Assembly (NCBI GenBank): GCA_048497495.1
Contig: JAFHCF010000224.1
Coordinates: forward strand, 1-60,832
DNA length: 60,832 nucleotides
Reading direction: 5' to 3'
Source: JAFHCF01 sp048497495
Lineage (GTDB): Bacteria; Pseudomonadota; Alphaproteobacteria; Rhizobiales; Ancalomicrobiaceae
Below, in pieces: positions 50,496-58,623 of this stretch (position 1 is the stretch's first letter; the number at the start of each line of letters is the position of its first letter). The position numbers and the translations under genes were made by a program. The notes under the pieces are model-generated. The model was not told where the DNA came from and made no database searches. It worked only from the letters and a program-made list of their open reading frames with translations.

Positions 50496-51854
50496 TCACG
50501 GCTTGGCCGCCGTCGCGACGTCGTTGCGGAACTGCTGCAGGGCCCGCTGCACCAGGGGGCGGACGTTGGGCCTGCCGCGCGCCACCGCCACGGCCTCGAG
50601 CAATGCCACCACGGCCGGCGAGCGCGGATCGAGGGCGCCTTCGCGGGTGAGCACCGCCGCCGGCGGTTCCTGGGTTTCCGGCGAGGTGAGATAGTGAGTG
50701 ACGAGTGGGTTGTAGGCGTCCCACAACGTCCGGTTCGCCGGATTGAGGCCGACGACCACCAGAAGACCGGTCGGAACGGTGTCGAGCCGGATCAGCGTGA
50801 GATCGGGCCGCCGCCGCGCCAGAATGTCGGCGAAGCGCCAGACGTCGCCCGACCAGTAGCGCGTCGTGCGCGTGCGGGTCGCCTGATCGGGGTGGTTCGG
50901 CAGGATGTCGTCGATCACCACCACCGTCGCCGGGTGGGCCCGCTTCTCGATGTTCATGAAGTCGCGCATGGCGAATTCGAACATGTGCATGCCGTCGATG
51001 AAGGCGAGGTCGATCGGATGGTCCCGCAGGGCCTCCTCGGCCGCCGTCTCGAAGAAGTCGTCGCTGGTCGTCTGGTAGAGGCGGAAATCGGCCGGCGGCC
51101 GCAGGTCGTGCGCCGGATCGGGGTCGACGCCGACCGATGGGCACTTCGCCAACGCCAGACTGAGGCCGGAGCGCACGCCGATCTCGAGATAGGAGGTCGG
51201 CGCCACGGCGCGATGGATGCGCTCCAGCGTCACCAGGTAGTCCTCGCTGCCGGCGATCGCGTCGAGTTCCGGATCGGAGCGGAAGGCACCGCGATTCTGC
51301 ACCATCGCCTCGACCGGGCGCTCCGTCAGGTCGGCCGCCGTCGGCTCCTTGGAAAATACCCCGACGAGGTCGAACCACGGTCCCTTGTCGTCGCGGCGGA
51401 TCGACACCACGGTGCAGCCGGCGAGTTTCGCCAGCGCGGCGAAGGCGTCGGGATAGAAGCGGTAGCAGTCGACCGGGTAGCGATGGATCGGCCCGCCCGA
51501 CGGCGCGATCAGGACCAGATATCCCGTCGGCGCCAGGATGCGCGCCATCTCCTGGAAGGCCAGCCAGAAATACTCGCAGTGCTCCAACATCTGGCCGGAG
51601 ACGACGAGATCCACCGATCCGGTCTCGAAGGGCAGGGCATAGGGGTCGGAGAGAACGAGGTCGACGCCCGGTCCCTCGGACATGTCGACACCGGTATAGG
51701 CGACGTTCAACCGCTCGAAGATCGGACGATAGCCGCCGTTGAAGTCGCAGCTCCCGATCTCGACCACTTTGCGCGGGGCGGGCGCGGTGAAGAACGCTTC
51801 CGGGATGAGGCGGTCGATGCACCGTTTCATGTTGTCGAACGACGAGGGATGCAC
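50496..51854 (-). CDS. Double-domain SAM-dependent methyltransferase
   Basis: A 452-residue protein with two methyltransferase-like domains. Residues about 20-160 are type-11: KVVEIGSCDFNGGYRPIFER (SAM loop), AYTGVDMSEGPGVDLVLSDP, SVDLVVSGQMLEHCEYFW. Residues about 230-340 are a second class I domain: SYLEIGVRSGLSLALAKCPS, HPIDLAFIDGMHMFEFAMRD and VVVIDDILPNH, like those found with glycan and O-antigen genes. The start is a GTG (VHPSSFDNMK) preceded by a perfect AGGAGG, which is better than the internal ATG. A fusion of two methyltransferases, or of one with a degenerate partner; acceptor unknown, probably a sugar. Confidence 0.85.
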   Translation of the reverse strand: MHPSSFDNMKRCIDRLIPEAFFTAPAPRKVVEIGSCDFNGGYRPIFERLNVAYTGVDMSEGPGVDLVLSDPYALPFETGSVDLVVSGQMLEHCEYFWLAFQEMARILAPTGYLVLIAPSGGPIHRYPVDCYRFYPDAFAALAKLAGCTVVSIRRDDKGPWFDLVGVFSKEPTAADLTERPVEAMVQNRGAFRSDPELDAIAGSEDYLVTLERIHRAVAPTSYLEIGVRSGLSLALAKCPSVGVDPDPAHDLRPPADFRLYQTTSDDFFETAAEEALRDHPIDLAFIDGMHMFEFAMRDFMNIEKRAHPATVVVIDDILPNHPDQATRTRTTRYWSGDVWRFADILARRRPDLTLIRLDTVPTGLLVVVGLNPANRTLWDAYNPLVTHYLTSPETQEPPAAVLTREGALDPRSPAVVALLEAVAVARGRPNVRPLVQRALQQFRNDVATAAKP

Positions 51855-51865
51855 GGGTGGGCCTC

Positions 51866-54022
51866 CTATGGCGAGGTTGGATCCGCGGGCGAGGCGGCGG
51901 AGCCTCGGGTCGCCTCGGGATCGATGTACCTCGTGACGCGACCGTTTTCGATCGCAATCGAGGCTTCGGCATGATTTTGCGAAAGATCCGTGGCGCGGAC
52001 CGTGACGCGATGGATACCCTGGGCGAGACCGGCGGCCTCGAGATCCCAGACGTGGAAGGGTCCGATACGCCGTTGCGGTGGGCCGGGCGCGTCGTCGATC
52101 AGCAACTCGACGCGACCGATGCCGACGTCGTCGCTGGCGGTCGCGGCGACGGTGAGGCGCGGTCCGACGACCGAGCGCCCGACCGTCGGCGAGGTGATGA
52201 GCGGTCGCGGCGGCGTGCGGTCCGGGTCGGCGGGAGGGGCGATCGTCCGACCGAGGGCTCGGTTGGCGGCGATGATGTGCGCGATCGCCTGATCGGTGAC
52301 GCCGGGGTCGAGGCTCTCCGGCCAGGGTCTCGTCGGGTTGTAGTAGAGCTCCCAGGCGAAGGCGGAGGCGTAGGGGATGCTCAGCCGGACGATCTGTTGA
52401 AGCACATTCTCGGCGAAGCGGGCCCGAGGCTCCACGGTAGCCGGCGGATCCTGGTCGGCGAAGGCGCCGAGATAGACCTTCTTGCCGGCGCGATCGGCGG
52501 CTTCCTTGATCACGGCGACGAATCCGGCGTCGTCCTTGCCGGAATAGCCGAGGCGCTGATTGTTCCGGCGACCGTTGAACGGGTGATGGGAGATCAGGTC
52601 GAGGCCGGTGTGGATGTCGATCGTCTGGCCGATGACGTCTTCCCGGGTGTCGGCGGTCCAGGCCGGCTTGCCCCGCCATTCCGGCGCCCGCTCCAGGCTG
52701 GCGTCGAATCGGTGGGTCAGAGCGAAGCCCGAGGAGATGGGTCGGGTCGGGTCGAGGGTGCGGATCTGCGAGGCGAGCCGGGTGGTGAAGGCGATGACGT
52801 CGTTGGTCGTGTAGTTGCCGACCGGCGCGCAGGTCTCGGGCGCATCGGCATATTTCAGCCGGCAACGGGCGGTCCGGTCGAGATTGGCGGCGCCGTCGAG
52901 TTCGACCGTCAATTCATAGAAGAGGACCGTGTCGCGGCGCCGATAGCGCTCGACGAATTGCGTCACGTAGTCGGCGAGCATCCGATAGGAGCGCGAATCG
53001 GGGTCGCGCAGGGTGCGCTCGGTGGTCTCGTGGGCGAGCGCCGTGAAGATCGACGGTTCCCAGAAGAAGGTCGGAACCATCCGCACCCCGGCTCGATCGA
53101 GCGCGTCCATCATCGTATCGACCCGGCGCCAATAGGCTTCGCGGTCTCGCAGCCAGAGGGCCAGCGCGTTGGCCTTGTCGAAGGACCCGCGACCGGGAGC
53201 GGGAAACCATCCGCCCAGGGCGATCCGCAGGAACGGGATGCCGCGATCGGCGGCGTCGAGAATGGCCTTGCGGGCCACTCTCTCGCCCTGCTCCATGGCG
53301 GCCGGCGAACCATCGCCGCCCATCGCGCGACCGACCCAGAGGTTCTGGAGGGTCAGGGCGTTGAGCCCGACGCCGGGCGGCGGGTAGGTCGGCGCCGTCG
53401 CGACCGCCGCGACCGACACCGCGGCGACGAGCCTCGTCCGGTCGGCGCTCTCGGGGCGGCAGTCGGCCGCCGGATGGACGCGGAATTCCGCCGTCTGTCC
53501 GCGCGGGACGAGGACGGGCGAGGAGACGTACGGGCCCTGGGCGCAGCCCATCGGCCGCTCCCGTGTCTCGTTCGACCGGCGCAGCCAGATCTGATGGACG
53601 GCATCGCCGGCGTCGTTCGGCCGCCAGTCCACTCGCGTCTCGCAGGTCTCGCCGGCGCCGATGCAGGGGTTGGGAGCGGCGACGAGGCGCGGCGGCAGAG
53701 CGCGGCGCGGGACGCTCGCCCGGCCGCAGGCGGTGAAGGCCCGGCCGCCCGTCATCGTCCCTTCGCGACAGGTCCGGATTTCGGTGCCGCACGATTCGTC
53801 GATCCCGACGGTGGCGCGGGAATAGGCCGCGACCGTCTCGCCGTTCGCCACGGGTCGGCCGGCGAAGGTGCAATCCTCCCTCGCCGACGCCGGGGCGAGG
53901 GCAAGGACGACCAGCCACACCGTCGCCAGCGCGGCCGACGTCGCGACCGGTTTTCCTCGAGCGGACCGCGCGGGTCCGCTCGGAACGGGCTTCGGCGTCA
54001 CCATGGGATGGGTGCACGACAT
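51866..54022 (-). CDS. Secreted glycoside-hydrolase-like (cellulase-type TIM barrel) protein with C-terminal Ig-like domain
   Basis: A 718-residue protein. After a basic N-terminus a signal-like helix ATVWLVVLALAPASA lies near residue 40. A cysteine-containing N-terminal segment follows (about 45-190). The TIM-barrel core (about 205-590) has NALTLQNLWVG, PTFFWEPSIF, the expected acid/base strand FYELTVELDGAA (Glu near 371) and a nucleophile strand FAWELYYNP (near 557). The residue before the acid/base is Val where most clan-A enzymes have Asn. A bacterial Ig-like domain (about 605-700: DRTPPRPLITSPTVGRSV, VTVRATDLSQNHAEASI) ends it. It may cleave or bind an exopolysaccharide. The start at 54022 has GAAGG upstream. 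Confidence 0.75.
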   Translation of the reverse strand: MSCTHPMVTPKPVPSGPARSARGKPVATSAALATVWLVVLALAPASAREDCTFAGRPVANGETVAAYSRATVGIDESCGTEIRTCREGTMTGGRAFTACGRASVPRRALPPRLVAAPNPCIGAGETCETRVDWRPNDAGDAVHQIWLRRSNETRERPMGCAQGPYVSSPVLVPRGQTAEFRVHPAADCRPESADRTRLVAAVSVAAVATAPTYPPPGVGLNALTLQNLWVGRAMGGDGSPAAMEQGERVARKAILDAADRGIPFLRIALGGWFPAPGRGSFDKANALALWLRDREAYWRRVDTMMDALDRAGVRMVPTFFWEPSIFTALAHETTERTLRDPDSRSYRMLADYVTQFVERYRRRDTVLFYELTVELDGAANLDRTARCRLKYADAPETCAPVGNYTTNDVIAFTTRLASQIRTLDPTRPISSGFALTHRFDASLERAPEWRGKPAWTADTREDVIGQTIDIHTGLDLISHHPFNGRRNNQRLGYSGKDDAGFVAVIKEAADRAGKKVYLGAFADQDPPATVEPRARFAENVLQQIVRLSIPYASAFAWELYYNPTRPWPESLDPGVTDQAIAHIIAANRALGRTIAPPADPDRTPPRPLITSPTVGRSVVGPRLTVAATASDDVGIGRVELLIDDAPGPPQRRIGPFHVWDLEAAGLAQGIHRVTVRATDLSQNHAEASIAIENGRVTRYIDPEATRGSAASPADPTSP

Positions 54023-54095
54023 GGCCGATACCTTCGCGGGAATCGCTCGAAGGGGTCTCAGAACCGAAGCCCGCCGATGTGACACGATTCCGCGA

Positions 54096-54845
54096 TCAGA
54101 ACGCGTCACCGGCGGTGGGGTGTTTGGCGTGGATGTCGATCCAGTCGCGCAACTGACGCGGGTCGTTGCGATCGAAGTTGAGGAACTTGACGAGATCGGT
54201 GATGACGTCGTCGGCCCGCGACCATTTGCCCGGGGTCTGCTCGGCGAACGGGCCGCTCGAGCCGCGCGGGAAGGTCCAGGAAATCGGCTTTCCGTCCTCG
54301 TCGGTGTCGTTGGCGAGCTGGGTGCCGGCGGTGGCGCGCTGGCGCACGAGTTTGAACATGGTGTAGCCGGCGCTGAACAGGTGGCAGAGACCATCCACCG
54401 AGCTCGCCTCGTAGGACACGTAGACCGGAAGCTTCTCACAGTGGATCAGCGGCTTCAGCGCCACGCCGTCCATCCCCTCGATGTCGACCTTGAGATAGTA
54501 GGGGACGCCGTGCTTCTCGAAGAGGCGATCGATCGTCACCATGTCGAGGGTCATTTCGCGCGCCTCGGCCTCGCCGCGGCCGCCGAGGCGCTTGTCGGTC
54601 GACGACCACTCGGTGACCTTGTCGTTCACGTAGAATGAAATCGAGCCGTTCCGGTCGCCGACGCACAGCGGTTCGATGTGGAGATCGCCGCGTCCGATCG
54701 CATCGGCGAATTCGGCGGTCAAATTCGCGACCAGATCGGGATTGGCCTCGACGCCGACGACCTTGTAGCCCTTCTTCAAATAGTACCCGGTGTCCTCACC
54801 CTTGTGGACACCGATATCGAAAATCAGCCGTCGGTCCGTCTTCAT
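54096..54845 (-). CDS. FkbM-family SAM-dependent methyltransferase
   Basis: A 249-residue methyltransferase. The SAM loop is LIFDIGVHKGEDTGYYLKKG; GVEANPDLVANL gives the acidic ribose-binding residue; MVTIDRLFEKHGVPYYLKVD and the following IEGMD-x-x-AL are the FkbM signature. FkbM proteins O-methylate sugars or polyketides and are common in exopolysaccharide, lipopolysaccharide and glycosylation clusters. GGAGAGTGAGTAG precedes the ATG. It is flanked by the glycosidase-like gene and the DUF2793 gene. Confidence 0.92.
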   Translation of the reverse strand: MKTDRRLIFDIGVHKGEDTGYYLKKGYKVVGVEANPDLVANLTAEFADAIGRGDLHIEPLCVGDRNGSISFYVNDKVTEWSSTDKRLGGRGEAEAREMTLDMVTIDRLFEKHGVPYYLKVDIEGMDGVALKPLIHCEKLPVYVSYEASSVDGLCHLFSAGYTMFKLVRQRATAGTQLANDTDEDGKPISWTFPRGSSGPFAEQTPGKWSRADDVITDLVKFLNFDRNDPRQLRDWIDIHAKHPTAGDAF

Positions 54846-55033
54846 CTACTCACTCTCCATCATGAGATTTCATCGCGACGTCGTCGGATCGAAGGATCCG
54901 ATCACGGCGCCTCGCCGAATGGTCTCGGGAATCCGTGTCGCGCGTTCACTTCGCCGATGGTTGTCCCCGCCTGAGAACAAGCCACTACACTCGCCGAGAC
55001 GAATTGCAACCCGAGCGCTCGGATCGGCACGAA

Positions 55034-56092
55034 ATGGACCGCACACCCAATCTCTCGCTCCCCTATATCACAGCGGCGCAGGCGCAGAAGCATCTGACCC
55101 ACAACCAAGCCCTGCGCGACCTGGACGGCCTCGTCCAGTTGAGCGTCCTCGATCGTGATCTCGCCGCGCCACCGGGATCGGTGGTCGACGGGGCCCGCTA
55201 CGTCGTCGCTCCCGGCGCGTCCGGCGCCTGGAGCGGTCACGTCGGCGAGATCGCCGTCGGCCGGGACGGCGGCTGGGCGTTCCATGTTCCGGGCGAGGGG
55301 TGGCTCGCCTGGGTGGTCGACGAGGCCAGGATCTGCGTCTGGGACGGCGCCGACTGGTCGGTGGTCGAGGCGAACCCGCCGAGCGAGCTGCAGAACCTCC
55401 ATCTCCTCGGCATCGAGACGAGCGCGGATGCGACCAATCGACTGAGCCTGAAGAGCCCGGCGAGCCTCTTCGATCATGCCGGCGCCGGTCACCGGCACAA
55501 GATCAACAAGGCCACCGCCGGCGATACCGCCAGTCTCCTGTTCCAGACCGGATACCAGGGGCGCGGCGAGATCGGCATCGCCGGCGACGACGATCTGCGC
55601 ATCAAGGTCAGCGCCGACGGCACGGCCTGGCACGAAGCCGTGGTCGTCGACCGGGCGAGCGGCGCCGTGTCCCTGCCCAACTCGCGTTTCGTCGAGCCGC
55701 ATGTCTTCTCCGCCCGCGTCGCCGACCATCTCACCGTCTACGCCAACGGCGCCGTCATCCAATTGACCCCGCAGACCGATCCCAGCGACGGATTCTCGTC
55801 GACCACCAACGCCTGGATCCTTCCGGCCGACGGCTCCTATTTCGTCGCGCTGACCCTGGTCGCCAAGTCCTTCACCGACGTGCGCACCGGCATCAGCGTC
55901 CTCGGCGGCCCCGGCGTCGGCCTGATCACCCGCGCCATCTCCAACACCACGGCGACGCCGACCTTCACCGCGCAGGGGATCTACTCCGGCGCGGCCGGCG
56001 ACGCGATCTGGTTGACGGCCTTCAATCCGACCGCCGGCACGACCTCGTCCTATTGGCTCGAGACACGGGTCTCGATCGTCCGCGTCGCCTGA
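55034..56092 (+). CDS. DUF2793 domain-containing protein (phage/GTA tail-like)
   Basis: A 352-residue protein. Residues 1 to about 105 are DUF2793: TPNLSLPYITAAQAQKHLTH and NQALRDLDGLVQLSVLDRDL, GEGWLAWVVDEARICVWDG. The middle (about 130-220) reads NRLSLKSPASLFDHAGAGHR and INKATAGDTASLLFQTGYQG, a type seen in tail-fibre or receptor-binding chains, and the end is a beta-rich C1q/TNF-like or carbohydrate-binding region (DGFSSTTNAWILPADGSYFV ... TSSYWLETRVSIVRV). DUF2793 proteins are found in alphaproteobacterial prophage and gene transfer agent clusters, but no other phage gene is near. The ATG giving MDRTPNLSLPY fits the family start. Confidence 0.88.
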   Translation: MDRTPNLSLPYITAAQAQKHLTHNQALRDLDGLVQLSVLDRDLAAPPGSVVDGARYVVAPGASGAWSGHVGEIAVGRDGGWAFHVPGEGWLAWVVDEARICVWDGADWSVVEANPPSELQNLHLLGIETSADATNRLSLKSPASLFDHAGAGHRHKINKATAGDTASLLFQTGYQGRGEIGIAGDDDLRIKVSADGTAWHEAVVVDRASGAVSLPNSRFVEPHVFSARVADHLTVYANGAVIQLTPQTDPSDGFSSTTNAWILPADGSYFVALTLVAKSFTDVRTGISVLGGPGVGLITRAISNTTATPTFTAQGIYSGAAGDAIWLTAFNPTAGTTSSYWLETRVSIVRVA

Positions 56093-56117
56093 TGGGGACG
56101 ACGGCGCCCGACCCGCT

Positions 56118-56370
56118 TCAGATCAGCGACAGCTTCCTGCCGCGCGCGACGATCGAGGCATCGACCGAGAAACCGGGCTCGGGTCGCCGCTCGCCGGCGA
56201 CGACGATCGCCTTGAACGGGAACAGGACGATCCGCTCGAACCAACCCGGGTTGGTCGCGTGCATCATCGTCAGTTCGAACATGAAGTTGCTGAGCGCGGA
56301 CTGATTGGACCAAAGGCCGCCTTCCTCATGGAACCGGCCGAGGTGATGGAGAGGTGGTGCAGGTCTTGCC
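56118..56370 (-). pseudogene. 3' remnant of an unrecognised gene cut by a low-GC insert
   Basis: The minus strand here reads, from within a GC-rich protein-like frame, GRFHEEGGLWSNQSALSNFM, FELTMMHATNPGWFERIVLF and PFKAIVVAGERRPEPGFSVD, ending in ARGRKLSLI and a stop at 56118-56120. Codon use and residue composition look like a real protein, but there is no start: a stop codon (TAG) lies upstream in frame at about 56385 and the GC content drops sharply beyond 56350. It is therefore the tail of a gene whose 5' part was lost or separated. I do not recognise the family. Confidence 0.5.
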
Positions 56371-56564
56371 TTTGGCTCGGCCTATAAAGTGATGTTCTCC
56401 GAGTCCGTTGCGCGTGCGTGTAATTCCGGTGCCCCCGTAGCGGATGTGGCATTTTATGCCGGTATTGTAACGATAAGTGTAGCAGGCGCGGCCATGGCCT
56501 TTGGATTACAGGGGTGCTTCGATAAAGGTGCTCTAGGAATTGTCATGCGCGTTGACCGCATCCG

Positions 56565-57038
56565 TTACCGTGGCCCTTCGAATCCCAGACCCTGAACATT
56601 GAGGCCGGTTCGCGACAATAAGAGTGCCAAGCCGAGTACACACCAGACCACGAAAATTATCCGTGGCAGATAAATCGGCAGGTAATGACCCAATTCATGT
56701 CGTCCATCGCTGCCCGTCAGGATGGGCAGGCGTGGATCAGTGGCTATTTTCGCATAATGGCTGCCGTAGTGTTTGATCAGATGCTCTACCTCGGTTCGCG
56801 CCGCTCCAACCGAGCGCGCTGTAAAAAAGGCAACAAACAGGCCCGTCAGGACAACAAAAATCGAAATGAGATCATTGAGCACGCTGCGGTTTGCTATCAC
56901 CACAAAGCTTGCTGAAAATAGCATGGCTTCCGACAGCACGAACCATGTCATCCGGTGATTGATGAAGTTGTACTCATCGACCACGCGTGTCCGATAGACA
57001 TGATACACGGGTAAAAATTTGAGCAGTTCTTCGTCCAT
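56565..57038 (-). CDS. Small membrane protein in a low-GC insert
   Basis: A 157-residue protein with three clear hydrophobic stretches: WFVLSEAMLFSASFVVIAN (about 36-55), NDLISIFVVLTGLFVAFFTA (about 60-80) and LPIYLPRIIFVVWCVLGLAL (about 120-140). The conserved-looking block SVGAARTEVEHLIKHYGSHY lies between. No family is recognised with confidence; the layout resembles RipA-like or SLATT-type small membrane proteins. The surrounding DNA has much lower GC than the window average and different codon use (many A/T-ending codons), indicating recent transfer. The ATG (MDEELLKFLPVY) has AGGGGA upstream. Confidence 0.75.
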   Translation of the reverse strand: MDEELLKFLPVYHVYRTRVVDEYNFINHRMTWFVLSEAMLFSASFVVIANRSVLNDLISIFVVLTGLFVAFFTARSVGAARTEVEHLIKHYGSHYAKIATDPRLPILTGSDGRHELGHYLPIYLPRIIFVVWCVLGLALLLSRTGLNVQGLGFEGPR

Positions 57039-57077
57039 TTTTGCATTTCCCCTACCGCACAAGATCGCTCAATACCT

Positions 57078-57107
57078 GATATATCGGTTGTGCGGTAATA
57101 TTGGCAA
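57078..57107 (-). promoter_or_regulatory. Putative promoter of low-GC membrane-protein gene
   Basis: On the minus strand TTGCCA (57102-57107) and TATATC (57078-57083) are separated by 18 bases, fitting a housekeeping promoter about 40 bases before the start codon of the membrane protein. Confidence 0.35.
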
Positions 57108-57126
57108 GTCAGTGGTTCCGATTCAC

Positions 57127-57151
57127 GAGACGAATGGCAACCATCCGTCTC
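57127..57151. terminator. Hairpin between low-GC insert and glycosyltransferase-like gene
   Basis: GAGACGAATGG (57127-57137) and CCATCCGTCTC (57141-57151) pair over 11 bases with one mismatch and a three-base loop, ten bases after the stop of the downstream-reading minus-strand gene at 57162. No T-run is seen on the minus strand; a role as terminator is plausible. Confidence 0.4.
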
Positions 57152-57161
57152 GATCGAACCC

Positions 57162-58436
57162 CTAGGTCATGAAGAACCCCATGTCGAGATCGTGTTGCTC
57201 GATCAGACGCCACAACTCCGCCTTGGCGTTGATGTGGCGGCTGCGCAGATAGTTGTAGTAGGCGCCGCCGCCCTGGTCGATCGGTTTGAGATGGTCGGCG
57301 ACGACGGCGTCGATCACCGCGATGTTGTCGCGGGCCTGGTTGATCAGTTTCTTGCCGAGCAGCAGATCGAGGCCGAAGCCGCTCACCGACAGGCCGAAGT
57401 CCTCGCCGGCCACCCGCATCGCCCGGCGCGACAGCACCGGCATCATGATCTCGACGCCGGTGACGTGGCGCAACTCCTGACCGGGCCGGTGGTAGAACAG
57501 CCGCCAGATGCACTGCGAAGCCGCCGACAGCGACATCTGGGCGAGATCGAGCTCTTCGCGCGTGCAGATCTCGAAGAGATGGTTCAGCTTCTCCACGCTG
57601 ACCAGGATGTCGTCATCGAGCAGCAACACGTAGTCGTAAGGCTCGAGAATCTCACGATATCTGTTCCACAGAAGGTTCACCGCGGTGAATTTGGTGCCCG
57701 GCTGGAAGAAGACATAGTCGCCGATCGCCGGGTCATAACCCTCGGCATCGTAATAGTTGACCAGGACATCGAAATCGCGGTTCGTCCCGGTCAGCCATTG
57801 GCGATGGCAGCTCTGCGGTCCGCACTGGAGGAGGACAAGGTTGCGCTTCGGCGCGTCGAGCGGTTCCGTCTTGGCGGCGAAGATGCCGATGGCGTCGACG
57901 AAGCGCTTCTGGATCGCCTCGAGATCCGACCAGGACTCGTAGACCCCGAGCGATGGCGCCCGGCAACCGGAGATGATCATCTCGAAGTGATCGTCGCGTG
58001 GTCGGACGCCGCCGAACACCTCGCCGTAGCGGACCATGTCGATCATCGGCGAGGGGTCGCGCCCCTGGTGCCGGCCGATCCGCAGGTAGTGCAGGTAGGG
58101 TGTCTCGCTGCGGACGTGGTCGGGATTCTGCCACGCGTACCACTTCGGCTGGAAGAACGGCGACGGAGCGAGGTGGCGCCGCCATCCGATTTTCAGGTAG
58201 TGCTCGATCGGATCGACGCAGGTCTCCTCCGGCGGCAGTTGCCCGAGGTAGTATGCCGTATCGAAGAACGGGCTGGGGTTCAGCCCCCGCGCGGCGCCCT
58301 CGGCGACATAGTGCCGATGGGCGGCGTCGGCGTCGATGAAGGTCGTTCCGGCTTCCCGACCGTAGTACGCGGGATCGAGCAACAGGTTCGTCGCCGCCTC
58401 GCCGCCGATCGCCTCTCGTCCGAGTGCCTCTGCCAT
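57162..58436 (-). CDS. Glycan-associated glycosyltransferase-like protein (N-terminal repeats plus DUF707-like domain)
   Basis: A 424-residue protein. The first about 130 residues have three repeats of about 45 residues with HYVAEGAARGLNPSPFFD, HYLKIGWRRHLAPSPFF and HYLRIGRHQGRDPSPMID, a pattern found at the N-terminus of exopolysaccharide glycosyltransferases. The C-terminal domain (about 190-420) has RNLVLLQCGPQSCHRQWL, EPYDYVLLLDDDILVSVEKL (a DxD-type acidic motif) and SLSAASQCIW, like the DUF707 family. It probably transfers or modifies sugars. The start is the ATG giving MAEALGREAIGG. Confidence 0.75.
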   Translation of the reverse strand: MAEALGREAIGGEAATNLLLDPAYYGREAGTTFIDADAAHRHYVAEGAARGLNPSPFFDTAYYLGQLPPEETCVDPIEHYLKIGWRRHLAPSPFFQPKWYAWQNPDHVRSETPYLHYLRIGRHQGRDPSPMIDMVRYGEVFGGVRPRDDHFEMIISGCRAPSLGVYESWSDLEAIQKRFVDAIGIFAAKTEPLDAPKRNLVLLQCGPQSCHRQWLTGTNRDFDVLVNYYDAEGYDPAIGDYVFFQPGTKFTAVNLLWNRYREILEPYDYVLLLDDDILVSVEKLNHLFEICTREELDLAQMSLSAASQCIWRLFYHRPGQELRHVTGVEIMMPVLSRRAMRVAGEDFGLSVSGFGLDLLLGKKLINQARDNIAVIDAVVADHLKPIDQGGGAYYNYLRSRHINAKAELWRLIEQHDLDMGFFMT

Positions 58437-58623
58437 CACCAAATCCTGCTGGTCGAGAGGAAGGGCAGGACCCGAGGGCTCGTGCCTTCGGCGGTCGTAC
58501 GGCCGCCGTCTCTCGCCTCCGTCTCCCGACCGCTCCGTTCCCGGCGCGGTGGCGAAACGGCGCCCCACCCGGGGCGATGCCACCGTTCATGCACGCGGGA
58601 GATCTCGCTCCCGATGCGCCCGT

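Noticed and set aside
56389..56595. Plus-strand frame of 68 codons in the low-GC insert
   Set aside because: Chance open frames of this length are common in lower-GC DNA; there is no family match or convincing ribosome-binding site, and it overlaps the end of the membrane-protein gene on the other strand.
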